Assembly (NCBI GenBank): GCA_034687125.1 | Contig: JAQGBZ010000130.1 | Span: forward strand, 62,001 to 126,000 | Source: Neelides folsomi | Lineage: Eukaryota > Arthropoda > Collembola > Neelipleona > Neelidae | Reading direction: 5' to 3' | Length of the DNA stretch: 64,000 bases | In this document: in pieces, positions 12,895 through 25,202 of the stretch | Numbering within the stretch: the stretch's first letter is position 1 | Layout: each line of letters opens with the position of its first letter | Notes under the pieces: model-generated | Database searches by the model: none | Seen by the model: only the letters and a program-made list of their open reading frames with translations | What the model was told of the DNA's origin: nothing | Position numbers and translations under genes: made by a program

Positions 12895-13390
12895 AATTAT
12901 GCCGGACGGAGACAAAGGACACGTCGGGAGAGTTTTGCCCCTCGGGGCAGAGGAGCCGAAGAGGAGATAAAAAGGATGAAAAGGAGGAAGTGCGGTGGGA
13001 TTGAAAGGGCTCGGTTCCTTTCTCCTCTTATCCCATTTGGGTTGTTCAGGCCCCGGGTTTTGGCAACCCTTGGGGAAATATCGATTGGGGAAAGGACGCA
13101 TTGGCGGGGGGAGAAAGGCAAAGGCTGCTCGTCCTCGTCGAGTCTCAATTCCTCTTCGGCCTCTGTGCGGGTGATGGCTTTTGCCATTTACCTACGCGGA
13201 TCCGACCACCTCGTCCCGTTCCATTGTCAGATCGTGGTGTTGGAAGAGGGAGGGGTGGTGAGCAACAGGAAACAACTCGCCTTCTCACCTGGACAAACCG
13301 TTCAAGGAAGGATCCAAATCGACTTGGGAGACTTTGAGCTCGAATTACTCGGTATAGATCTCCCATAAAAAGAAACACCTTTCCCCAACA
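12895..13390. promoter_or_regulatory. GC/CpG-rich island over the alpha-arrestin first exon
   Basis: About 500 bp of visibly GC- and CpG-rich sequence in a window that is otherwise strongly AT-rich. It spans the presumed 5' UTR/promoter and the first coding exon of the arrestin gene. Borders with AT-rich DNA are abrupt on both sides. Confidence 0.6.
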
Positions 13391-16300
13391 CTTTCAGTGT
13401 TAGCTCATCCATTACATAATCTATTACACCTTTTAACCTACCGCTTACAATCTCGCTCCACACCTTTACCTTTAAATTCGTTTTTGCTCATTTTAGGATT
13501 ATTATATAAAGGATTATTTTACAGTTTATACAGAACTATTTCTATTTTCTGTATATTGTACAGTAGTATGTACATATTGCAAATCCCAAAGAAAGATTCC
13601 AGACAAGAAATCATTCATTTATTCATGCATACATATGTAGAAATTATTCATATGGGGATATATTGATTCAAATTCTGTATTCAGATTCTTGTTCTGTGTT
13701 CAAAATCAATTGGTCAGTATATACCAGTCATACCATATATGCAGATAAGTATCCAGTATATACTGTATAACATAGTTGTAAAACTACTCACTCCTATATT
13801 CTATTTGTAACAATAAGTTTAATATCTCGGCATTTGAATCACGAGATTTGATATATCTCTCATCGTCTCAAGTATCTCTTTTGTTCCGTGGAAAATTCCC
13901 AGCCTGGATTCAATATTGATGTTATGCCACATGAATAGAGCACTTACACGATACTCAGACTACTCACAAATAAAATGTACAGGGCATTGAATACATTTCT
14001 ACTTCGCATTTCTCTCATAGAAAACACTTTTTATTGAGGTTTTATGAGTGCTTTATTGAACTTTTAATGGGCTAGTATTCATTAAATTTCCTATTTGAAT
14101 CAACACGAATTTAATAACGCTTTTAAAATAACATGGCTTTTTTTATTGTTCCAGGAATCAAAGTTTGTTTGGAGGGACGTGCCTTTGCCAAATTCAAAGA
14201 TCATCAGAAAAATGAACATATTTTTGAAGTTTCATCGATTATCTTTGGGTGTAAGTTTATACACTTTCTCACTTGTATTTTTATTTCGTTTAAAACTGGC
14301 TAAAAAACGTAAACCAACACAACTTTTATATTCTTATTGACGACATAAAATCTACTCTTGCTCATAAGTGCACTATTAACTTGATTTATAAAATACTCTT
14401 ATTATAAATATTTTTATCTATTTATAATCGGTGTAATAAAACTCTTTATTTATTAAGATTAAATAGAGTGAATGTGATAATTTAATATAATATTTTATTT
14501 TGTATGGTTAATGTTAATGTTAATAAATAGAAATAAGCCACCGAGAATTATTCCAACGCCTTTGCATAACTCAGAGATAACATGTTGGTCCTGATAGTCA
14601 TTTAAGTCCAGACTGTGAGAGGTCTATAAAATGCTAAGTTTTTTAGCAGGCATAAATCATGAATAATATGCAAGGTATGTTTGAAAGCAACATGTGGAGC
14701 TTAAAACTTGGTATATCAAGAGTTGTAGATGGTTAAATATAATTTATTGCACACGTTCACTTGAAAAAGGAAATCAATACACCAGACATCCCCTTTCAAT
14801 TCTCTTTATAGGAAATCGATGATTTATTTTAATTTCATAACTAGATTAGATTTTCATATTCAATATGTCAAATGATGAAGAAATGAATATTCAGCAAGAA
14901 AACTTTTAATCAGCACATGTTTGGAATTAAACATTAAAACCCTTTATTTGAAAAAATTCACATTTTGGTTTTATCATACTTGATAGAAATAATCAATTGA
15001 AAAATACAGTTATAAATGATTTAAATAATATACTCACTCTGACTCACTAAAGCGAATTATGCTAATTGGTCTATAGTCCATAGTTAAATTATGTATAAGA
15101 AGTCTATTCTATTTTATAATGATGCAGAACTGTATAATTTCTATATTTTTTATGATTTACAGCCAACATTCCAGGCAGAGCAGGAGAAGAAAATAACAAA
15201 TTGAGTGCGGGCCGACATAGTTTCCCATTCTCATTAGAGATTCCATCTGTGGGATTGGCCCCTTCGTTTAGCGGTTCATTCGGCTGGATCCGATATCAAA
15301 TCTCCGTGTACATCCTCCGAGCACCAAACATCATTACAAAGAAAACGGACAAAACTTTCGTTTTATATGGCGGCCCGGATCTCAGCAATTCCTCATTGGA
15401 GCCAAAATGGGCCGCGCCTTTAACCTTATTCAAATGCGACAAAGGATTGTTCACCAGACGGGTGACATTGGAGATGAAACTTGAACTAGAGAAATCCGCG
15501 TTTTCCCCAGGTGAAGAGATTCGATTCTCCTTGATGGTTTCAAATGCGACGAAGGAAGATCTCAATGCAGTTATTTCCATTGTTCAGGTAAAAATGAACT
15601 CCCTGTATTGAATTACTATGTTTAATTACAATGTTTAACTATGTTACATCTTATAATTACTAAAGTTAATTATTGCGATAATTATGGAAAATTGCTAGTA
15701 TTTAATTAGCTATGTATAGCTTTTATATTACAACACAGTTCATATAATTATTACTTAAGGTTTGGCCATATAGTCTTACATTTGTTTGGTAGTTTTTCTC
15801 AAGCTGGTAGTTGAATGGATTACACGAATTAATTAATCGATGGTGAAGAAAGTAATTATTTTTAATTGGTCGTCCATTTGACATTCATTTTAATTGTGAG
15901 CAGAAGTGCAACTATCGAGCGGCGAGCGGATTTTGGAAAGTCGTGGAGAAAAGTGTGGCGTTTAGCAATAAGGAATCGATTGATGGGGTTTGGACGGACA
16001 TGATCGTCCTCCCAAAAAACATTGTCGCTTCCTTCCCCGAAATAATTCCAGAGTCAAGAACAGATGGGAATTCGTCTCTTGAAATCACTCCTGTAACAAT
16101 CATCGACATCGTATACTTTGTTCGGGTTTGTTAAATAAAAATCAATCCAATCCAAGATAGTAAAATACATAGAACAGCCAAAGAGCTCTATTCCGTTTGA
16201 GTTTGAATTTTGCAGGAATTCGAATTTATGATCTCGCACTTATTAATGTACGATTTGGCATTATTTAGGTGAAAGTTGGAGCGTTTGACAATTCCAAGTT

Positions 16301-16761
16301 CTTGAAAGTAGAAGCTCCTTTATTGATCGGTCGAATGACTCCAACATTAACGGCTGGCACTCCTGACGCCCCTCCTCCTGAAGGTCCGTTTTAAATAAAC
16401 AATTAAATAATTAAATATTTTATCGTAAATTTAAAAGTATTTGCAACTAGCTTGTTCTTATTAAATATTTTTCAGAATTGGAAGAGGAGGAAGTTGAAGA
16501 ACCATTGTCAACAGAACTCTTTGACTTCAAAGACGGTTCAAAACCTGGGCCGAGTTCTTTGCCTGCTTACTCAACTCTTTCCCGCTCACATTCCTTTGAA
16601 ACTCGTAAATTGAGTTCTTTTTATTAACACAGTTTCCTTCAATTTTAAAACACGTTTTTTAATTCTTTTGATTTTAATAATTTTTAACATAAACTTACCT
16701 TATTATTTGAACAGTGCCTCCACATTACGAAGACGCCCTTCAGGAGGATGAAACTTCATAA
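13174..16761 (+). CDS. alpha-arrestin (arrestin-domain-containing protein) with PPxY motif
   Basis: Adaptor that links membrane cargo to Nedd4-type ubiquitin ligases for endocytosis. Seven exons, 13174-13351, 14155-14250, 15163-15587, 15904-16125, 16269-16383, 16476-16604 and 16715-16761, all in phase; product 403 residues. The N-terminal arrestin fold is recognised by FSPGQTVQGRIQI and LLGIKVCLEGRAFAKF. The second half begins SAGRHSFPFSLEIP and GSFGWIRYQISVYI, then VTLEMKLELEKSAFSPGEEI, and ends VYFVRVKV. The acidic tail carries LPAYSTLSR and a terminal PPHYEDAL, a WW-domain ligand. The Met at 13174 is chosen because the arrestin fold begins right after it. The frame stays open upstream to 12976, so a longer N-terminus is possible. 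Confidence 0.9.
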
Positions 16762-18366
16762 ATCAAATCAACCCCATTCAATGCGATCAAACTTCATCAT
16801 CAAATCAACAATTCATCATATAAACTATCTGAGATTCCTATCAACACGACGAATTCCTATCATTCACATTTTTATTAACATTTTGAACCTCTCAATACAA
16901 AATACGTATAAAATTCAAGATTCCTATTCAAGAGATATAAAAAATAATATAACAAAATAATTACAATAATGACCTATAAAAATAAAATGTATTTACATTA
17001 CAATTAAGCCTCGTCGCTCACACTCACATCTCACACAAACACATACTGTACATACATTTAGGTACATTTACAATAGCTAATAATAAAAATCAACATTGTT
17101 TTATCATTTAATATTGAAGCTTATGCAGTAACTCGTATAATAATCTACTTATTCTGAGATTACCTTTAATGCCCTTTAAACAAGTGCAAGACTATTAATT
17201 GCGTAAAAAATATAAAAGTTTACACCAACTTGTATCTTTCCCCTAATGTAGTTATTTCCCTACAATCATAGGAAATAAATTATTGTTGATTAGTTTACTC
17301 AACAATTCAAATCCTAATATCAAAATTGCTTTCACTATCATTAAATCATATAAAACAATAATTAATTTGAAATAAATTAAGAATAAAAACAATAAATAAT
17401 AATTAGCATAATTGATAAGAGTTAACCAAAAATTTAAGCTGTAAAATTTTACCTTTAAGGCCCTTCCAATGTTCCAATTATTGAAAAGCTCTAGCTTTGG
17501 TCCACTTATATGCAATAATTCCTTAAATTTAAAAATAACGGCCTAAGCACAAATAAAAAACCTCAACTGCCTCCTTCAATACAATAATTACTTATGATTA
17601 GATGAACATGTCTTTGGAATTATTCCTACCTGTACCTGAAACTTATGAAGCCTTTGAATGCAATAAAATACAGTTGAAATTATTTGTAATTCCTCATTTT
17701 TCATAAATTTATCCTTATAAATGTAACTCGTTTAGGGATATTAAATCACACTATTATAAAAATTAGTAATATCTTACGTATATACCAACTTAATTACCAT
17801 ATAATTATGATGTGTGTACTATTCAATATAATTGATATCTCATTGACTTTCTTTCAACGTAACGACTTGACAAGTAAAGTGTTCCACTTTTATGTCAGTC
17901 TATAGTAAAAAGTTTCTATCAAAAAGCAATACATAGTAATTTGCCCTTTAAGGAGAATTCAACACTTAACATTAACTAAAAAGGCTTTATTATTGACATT
18001 CTTAAACTAGAAGTATAACAGCTATAAAATCGCATACCAAACATAAAAATGAAGATATTCTTATATGCATTGAATCAGGATCAATGTTCATGAATAAATT
18101 AAACGACCCAACACAGCTTTCAAATTTTTATCAAATATGGATTCTTTCCATTTCATTTTATTCTCCTTATATATCAAATGAAATATGAATTCCAATACCA
18201 ATATACTAAATGAAAGTGTAATATAACATTGAGATAACAGTACACTTCCGTACATAATATCAAGACTGCCCATGTAAATACATTTTAATCCAATATTGTA
18301 AACCTACCTGTACCTATGTAATACTACTAATGGCTAGTAATATAAAAATTATTAATTGTTTATTTT
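16762..18366. other. intergenic, no gene seen
   Basis: AT-rich spacer between the arrestin stop and the 3' end of IR copy 2. It contains the second copy of a dispersed repeat at 17868-17960, and otherwise nothing I can support. Confidence 0.6.
17868..17960 (+). repeat. dispersed repeat copy B
   Basis: Diverged copy of 10723-10820, same orientation, with the identical 18-mer TTGACAAGTAAAGTGTTC. It lies 3' of IR copy 2, whereas copy A lies 5' of IR copy 1. Confidence 0.55.
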
Positions 18367-21071
18367 TCATTTTGGTTTAATCACAAATTTAATTTTTTCG
18401 AATACTAATAAAATGAGAGCGACTGAATGTCCAATTATGATAATTAAAAAAGCAGTAAAGACATCTTTAATTTCAAGCTCTTCTTGATATTTCCCATCTG
18501 ATATCTTAAAGCATTGAATAGATGAATCTCGAATGAAATTTTTACCAAGTCGATTCATAATTCCTCTTTCTTGCATTGTAACAATTCTATAAAAAGTTCA
18601 CTTAATTAAAATTTCCTTAAACCAACTGTTATATTTTTATGTTATGCATAATTTATTATGAAATCAATTATCTATTATTTTGAATATGCTTAACAATATT
18701 GCTATAATTGTACTTGAAATTAAATAAAGATCTGAGAGGAGATCCACGTTTTACCACCATGCTTTCTTTGATCCTTTTATCCCATAAGTTAACAGAATAC
18801 AAATTATCACATGCGTATTGTTCTTCATATCCCTCAAATTGAATTACTGGGAAAAAAGAATCAGTTATTGTGATCAAAGCCACTTTCATTCCCTTAAATA
18901 TTTTTTTCAAAGTTATTGGAATTTCAACATTGCTTTCATTTTCAAATCTTGGCTTTATTAAATTACTTCGCTCTAACTCCTAAAATTTCATTTTCAAATC
19001 AATCACAAATCACAAGACGATCAATATCAATTCAAAAATGTGTCCAATAAAATTATTTGTTAATATTAATAAATGTTAACTTTGTTATTTAAATACCTTA
19101 ATAACAAATTTTGTTGTGGGAATGTGTTCGTCGCTGTATAAGATAAATGAACTTGATAGAATATCATTAAACGTCTTGATTGGAATAACTTCAACTAAGG
19201 ATAAATTTGAAAAAACAACTATTACAATATTTTACACCAAATGTCAAAAGCCAAAACATTATTTAAAGAAGTAATAATACTAGGTATGTTACTATTTATT
19301 CGTTACCACTAAGGATTGAAACAAGCGCAGCTGAATAACCTATAGAAATTACGAGACCAGTAAAAATGCATGAAAAGAAAAGAACTTTTAATGATATTGA
19401 GCTAGGAGACATGTACCATCCTATGAATGATATTATTACACACATTATTTATTTATCACCGATAATAAAAAATTATTTTAGAAATTATTGTAATACTATT
19501 ATTAGATTAAGTAAATACTTACCTTGTTGGCAAATTAAACTGATAGTCCACAATGGACCATCTTGACAAAAAAGTTCTTCTCTCTCTTTGAGCATTTTAT
19601 ATTTTACTTTCAACCTTTTAATTATTGCCACACTGAGAATAATTAAAAGAGATATTCCAAAAAGAGTGAACCAAATGTCTGTTGTAAAAGCTAGTAAAAA
19701 TATATCGCGAATTGAATTTGCTGGAGGTTGCTTAAAATATGCTACAATGCTAAATAAAATAAGAAAATGATTATTTTATTATTTGAATTAATAAGAATAT
19801 TACTTTTTTATTGTTTTTGAATTTTTGGCCTCAAATATTGATTTTTAAAACCTATTTTGAAATCCAGGCAAAAGATATGTAATTCCTTCAGGACCAGAAA
19901 TTCGATATAAAAGGAATTCAGATAAACAAACGATTAAATCTCCAACACCTTTGTTCAATTCATCAGCCATTCCATGTAAAGTTTCATTTGGCCCTTCTCT
20001 TATGTATCCTATGCCTCTTTTAGCAATCTCGCTTTAATTTAAAGTTACCAATATTTATTAATTTGTAAATAAAATTAGATGTTTAAAGTGACTTAAGAAA
20101 AACCCTTACGTAAAGTTACAAGCATCTCTGAGATAACGAAACAAATCAACTTCGATTCCACTGTCAAATAAAACTGTTCCATTTTCCATTTTATATTTTG
20201 TACCAAGTGGATATGTAGGATCATCCTAAAGATTATTTTAATTTTTAAGTAAATAGGAACTGTACAAGTATTGTGTATTGCATTTGCATTAAAAAAAACT
20301 TACCATTGAAATTCCAATAATTGGAATTCCCTGCAAATCATCTCTCCTTGCAGTTTTAGCAATTAAATCGTAAAAACTTAAAAAACTTATGTTTTGCATA
20401 AAACTAATATTTTTATAGGTGTAAATTTCATTAATTATTGGAACATCATTGATGTAATTTATAAAAAAGAAGTTCGATGAATATGGAACATTATCAAATA
20501 AAGTGATATCATTACTTTCAACATTTTTAGTTGAACAAATAATGAAATAAGGATTCCACGCAAATCTTTCATTCTGATGGTTATTGAACTCAATAAACTA
20601 CAATATTAGACAATTAAATATTTAATATTAAAGAATTTTTAATAATTAATTTACAGGTATATATTTTCAATTTACTTGTTTATAATTTGAATTATAATTT
20701 CCATCAATGAACAAAATAACTAGTCGCAAATTGATGTATTCAGCCAAATTAAATGATTTCTTATTAAAAGTATTTAATGCTATTTGTTGATGATTCCATA
20801 TATCTTCATATTCTAGATTGGAATTGCCTAAATAATATTAATAACATAATGAATAGTTATATTTTTATTAAATATCACAATATTTAATTTAATAGTGATG
20901 AATTTAGAAATGACGAATAATAATAAATATTCAAAAATAATATTTACTTTGAACTATGATGTCAAAATGACGAAATATATTCAACATATACAAACATGGA
21001 TTTCCTATATTAATTTGCATGTTTAAATTGAATGAATTGAACAATATCGCAAATCTTAATACTTTGAACAT
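18367..21071 (-). CDS. ionotropic receptor (IR), copy 2
   Basis: Paralogue of the receptor at 7.4-10.3 kb. Ten exons: 20948-21071, 20676-20827, 20304-20597, 20110-20225, 19852-20031, 19523-19749, 19307-19420, 19097-19194, 18714-18979 and 18367-18586; product 596 residues. Every intron has the same phase as in copy 1, and six of the ten exons (116, 180, 227, 114, 98 and 220 nt) have identical lengths. Landmarks are RISGPEGITYLLPGFQN before the first membrane segment, ICQQG in the pore region, GYSAALVSIL in the third segment, and FLIIIIGHSVALILLVFEK in the last. Family knowledge makes it a dendritic chemosensory channel. The sequence does not tell the ligand or co-receptor. Intron 6 lacks the foldback element seen in copy 1. 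Confidence 0.9.
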
Positions 21072-22247
21072 GATAAAAGTAACATTAATTACTCACTTAT
21101 GCACATGTTTAAGGTTAAGGTATAATTTTATTTATTCATTATTCTTATGATATTTTATGATATTTATTCTACGATTTAATAAAAAAAATTATGAGTAATA
21201 AACGAAGTAGGTATTGAGAGTATTTTCAAAGGTAGCCTGATTGTTAGTATTACTATTCCTACATTACCTAAGAAAGTGTAATTCTTAAAGAAAGGAAGAA
21301 AAATAATATTATTAGTATAGCTCATTCAATCTAATGTATTTTAGTTGATCAATAACAGTATTCATAATATGTTGAGAATAGAAAATATTTGAGAATGATA
21401 TTATTATTATTTATTGAATGAATGATATAAAGAAATCCTAAAAATTAGTTCCAATAAAATTCAATTCAAACAACCAAAATGCTTTTTTCTTTATGCCATA
21501 AATGCATTAAGGTAAAATAACACGAGTTTAGCTTTGCGTATTGTAATGTGAATGTTATAAATGAATTTAACTAAAGAGAAAATGTCCCATTACATCAGAT
21601 GTTATATCAAAAGAATATTTATATAAACATTTCATTCGTCACTATTAAAATGACTTAGAAAAAAGACAATTGTAAATCTAAAATTTAATATTTAGACAAT
21701 GAAAAATAAAATAGCGCAAGTTATTTAATGACCTTCTGATAAGCGTAAATTCTTAAATAGAAAATTAAAAATGTCAATACTAGTAATAGAAAAAATCATT
21801 TTTATAAAATATCACGATAATTAAACAAGCCTTTCATTGTGAAGACATCTTAATTAAGTTTAAATGTATTTTGTAAAGAATTTTTCAATCATTGAAATTG
21901 AATTATCATTTTCTGGAAATAATAGCTGTATACTTTAATATATATGTATATATATATATTTATATCACTTTCTCTTTTGCTTAAGACTATCAGTATGCTA
22001 TTTTTATTACAGTTGTTTGTATCAAAAGTATGAATATTTATAATAAAACGACCTCGTATTACATTTATCCGAGATAAAAATATATTATTAAACTTTATTA
22101 AACCGGGAGAACGGTTTCATTTTACAATGCAATGCAATGGTTTAGTATTATTACAAAGTGAAACGCTACGTCTTCACTCTTGAAGATATTACTTATTTAC
22201 ATAGAGTATATTAAAAGAGCAATCATTGTAGTATTAAAAGTAAAATT
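21072..22247. other. intergenic with a TA microsatellite
   Basis: AT-rich. A TATATGTATATATATATAT-type microsatellite lies at about 21938-21965. No gene recognised. Confidence 0.6.
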
Positions 22248-22858
22248 ATGAAAATTGTTTTTGTTCTTCTACTTGTAATGAATTTTGTTCTACTATTTAT
22301 ATTAGAAAACTATTTAATAATATTTTAATAATTTAACTTTTTCTAAGTTTTTCTTTTTATTATTTCTTTTTATTATTTATTATTTCTTAAGATTAAAATT
22401 TATTGTTTGTTATTTTATTCCAGATAGGAGTATATGCCAATTCAACAAAGTTAAAGAATACAGAAGTTACTCTAAAAATAAGCACAAATTCTAAATGCAA
22501 AATGAACAAAACAAATTGTGAACAGAATGAAGAACGAAATGGGAGATATTCAAAGCAAATTGAATCATCAATCGAAAGATTCGATTTAATGCCACTTCCA
22601 TATGCGTATTCTATTAAAAATATTTTCAATTCAATTTAAACTTAATATAAATATATGAATTCGCTGGATTCCTAAAAACTTTAAAAAAATTATCTCTTAT
22701 TTAATACTAATTAGTAAATATTACAATAATCTAGTTTCTTATAAATATCAACAAAACTTTTTAGGATGCCAAAACCGATTGGAGGAGGACGTGGGCCATT
22801 TGGAAATAAAAAAAGAGGAGGTTTCTTTGGAGGATATGGTGGAGCATTTTATGGATAA
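22248..22858 (+). CDS. small secreted peptide with glycine-rich C-terminus, unknown function
   Basis: Three exons, 22248-22274, 22424-22605 and 22765-22858, with GT-AG borders and agreeing phases; product 100 residues. The first exon and the start of the second make a clean signal peptide (MKIVFVLLLIGVYA|NST). The middle is polar, with two cysteines eight residues apart. The end is PMPKPIGGGRG-like and closes with a Gly/Phe-rich GGFFGGYGGAFYG. If the second exon is not spliced at 22605 it reads on to a stop at 22637-22639, giving an 87-residue form without the glycine tail. I do not recognise a family. The glycine tail resembles structural or antimicrobial-type small peptides, but this is only an analogy. 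Confidence 0.6.
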
Positions 22859-23489
22859 ACCTTATTTGATTAAATATTTCTATATTTTAACATTTTGATT
22901 TGAAATATTTTTAAATATATTGTAATAAATATATAATGCAATTTGTACAATAATATTAAAATTATAAAATATTTATTTAATAAAATTGCATATACGCTTA
23001 CTAAACTATATTAATTATACCTTTTACTTTGCACTTTACATACTATATACGAGTACCTACTATTTGTAGTGATAATAAAAGAAAACATATAATTGAATTG
23101 CATGTAAAAGAATGTATGTATTTGTCTTAATAAAGAGCGTTGCCGGAAATATAATAGTATGTATAATATAGGGGGGAAAATATAGTGGAATAAACATAGT
23201 GGGATTTTTGATAGTCTGGAATTAATATAGTGAGAAATATTATAGTGAAGATAAAATATAGTGAGAAATATGATAGTATTACTTAAATATAGTTTAAAAA
23301 ATATAGTCATTAAAATATAATGGTATAAAAATAATCATTAAAATTTATTCAAATTGTTGTTAAACATTAATAAAATAATAAAGTAATATTAAAAAGTAAA
23401 ACAATAAAAAGTTATTAAGATAAAATGTCATATATTGAAACAGATTAATGAATAGTTATTCAACAAAATCAATGACACTAGCAATTCCT
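22859..23489. other. intergenic with an ATATAGTG-type repeat patch
   Basis: No gene seen. Holds the degenerate repeat patch at 23150-23340 and lies next to the transposon remnant. Confidence 0.5.
23150..23340 (+). repeat. degenerate ATATAGTG tandem-like repeats
   Basis: Recurring units of the form AATATAGTGAGAAATAT, ATAGTGGAATAA, ATAGTGGGATTT, TATAGTGAAGATAA, and GATAGTAT, at irregular spacing of about 17-25 bp. Looks like a decayed minisatellite or element end. Confidence 0.5.
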
Positions 23490-24540
23490 TTAATGTAATC
23501 AATAAAAGTCCGTTTTCATAATCAGAAACAACCCTGATAATAAGCTTGAAAATCCTCGATGGAAGCCCTCACAGTTGTTTGTTCTTGTCCAACCTTGAGA
23601 TACGGCTTCAAACACATTCCATGTCTTGTGATTATATAATGGCTTTCCCCTTCTAATGCCAATTTTTTTTCCAATCCAAGTTCTCTCAAAATATTTTATA
23701 AATGATTCAAGAAATTTTGAATTTTCTTCATTTATAAAAAAAGGGGCTTTCAATTATAACATCATTTGCAGCAAAGTATCTTCAACTGGAATAAATGCTA
23801 ATGCTCCTAAATATTTTATATGGAATCGGAAATACGATTCATTTGAGCATTTATTATTTAAAGTACTCTTTTTGAATATTACGCCAGACACTGCATATAA
23901 TGAAAATAGCATCCGCGTTGTTTAGCATTTGGAAATGCCATTTTAAATGACGTAATTGATGATTGCTCAAAGTCTGTAATAATAGTGAGACGACGATATA
24001 AATGTTCCATCAGCGAACCAGTGATCATATCTCCCCAAGAATTCCAAATTTTCAAAAGTCAAAAATAAGATGTATTGATCAGGAATTTCATTTTTCAAAA
24101 AGTCGAAAAGTACAAATTGTTTTCCATTTGAGGTCGTTTTGGAATTATTTTGAATTTCAAGTTCTGACAATAATTTTGGCGTTATTGGAAAAAGAGAACT
24201 TCATGTTCCTCGAACGGTTCTTTTTAATGAGGCAATTTTTGGCAAAGCTGCTGCAACTCCTTCTGGAATATTTTGTGCAACGGATACTATAATAGCTTTA
24301 GTTGTTTTTGTCGTTGCAAGGACTTTTTTTTGATTTTCACTTTGATGGCGATTGCGTCAATATGGATTGGATCATGAACCTGATTGTGATTAGTATGAAG
24401 AGATATTTCATCATTTATTGTATGGCATCTTCCTTTACATTTATCTTTTGCCGACCACTTTGTACACCTCCATATTGTTTATCATTTGCTCCATTCGATT
24501 CAAAAATAAAAGAATATCCGTCAGATTATTATTGATATTT
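23490..24540 (-). mobile_element. decayed DNA transposon with FLYWCH zinc finger and MULE transposase remnant
   Basis: Read on the minus strand, 24540 to about 24340 shows a FLYWCH-type finger in broken frames: WRCTKW, then CKGRCHT, then the His-rich HTNHNQVHDP. Further along, 24170-23967 encodes a MULE-type segment: HWFADGTF, then a TDFEQS-like motif, then an FP.A..RGCYFH element continuing past a frame break. A third open piece, 23753-23499, ends the remnant (WNVFEA and RTNNCEGFHRGF). Stops and frame changes separate the pieces, so no intact transposase exists here. Terminal inverted repeats were not identified. Confidence 0.72.
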
Positions 24541-25105
24541 TAAGTTGACTTTCATACAAAACACAGTATAGAATATATTTAGGGGAAAATAAGACATTTT
24601 ATTGAGTGTGAGACTATAAGCTAAATTTGAACTTTAGGGCTCACCATGATGAAAAGTGGTGAATTCCATGGTGAGAATGGTGAAAAATGGTGAGATGCAC
24701 GATGAGCTGGTGTACCATGGTGAGAGCCGAAATTGAAAAACTTGAGATGGGAATAATAACATTAAACTCACCATGGTGAGGGGGAATTTTTAATTTTGCA
24801 CCATGGTGTGCTGGCTTTCCGAATCCTAGCCCATTAATAACATATTTTAACTCCTGTAAACTAACATTAAGTACGTACAAGATGTACACAAAAATGTCAA
24901 AGAGACTTAAGAAAAAAGTGTTTAAATTGAATGAACTATTCAATGTTACTTTTTATGTAAAGGAATGGGTTTTTATTCCAAAATTAAACTCCAAGGACAT
25001 TTGATATTTTACTCATCACTTGAATGGGAGGAGTATTGAAAAGCTTTCAATTCACCGACGTCTTTTCATTCCCTATTGTTCATTTGGTGTTTGTCAATTT
25101 ATCAA
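24541..25105. other. intergenic with palindromic CACCATGGTG cluster
   Basis: No gene. Contains the palindrome cluster at 24640-24830 and the upstream region of the GST gene. Confidence 0.5.
24640..24830. repeat. cluster of CACCATGGTG palindromes and GGTGA units
   Basis: The 10-base palindrome CACCATGGTG, or forms one or two changes away from it, occurs about six times in under 200 bp, mixed with GGTGAGA/GGTGAAA units on both strands. Open frames here are incidental. Confidence 0.6.
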
Positions 25106-25111
25106 TATAAA
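25106..25111 (+). promoter_or_regulatory. TATA box of the GST-like gene
   Basis: TATAAA about 95 bp before the start codon of the GST-like gene. Confidence 0.45.
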
Positions 25112-25202
25112 CTGCCTATAAGTTCTCACGTTAATTTCATTCCATTAGCTATAATTCTTCCCCGTCTGATTGCAATTTAACTTAAACTTAACTTTTGAAT
25201 AA

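Noticed and set aside
12880-13378. Several overlapping ORFs on both strands in the GC-rich block
   Set aside because: GC-rich DNA has few stop codons. Only the plus frame ending at the 13351 donor joins the arrestin fold.
24641-24943. 100-residue minus-strand ORF
   Set aside because: It arises from the palindrome repeat cluster and has no splice, start or family support.
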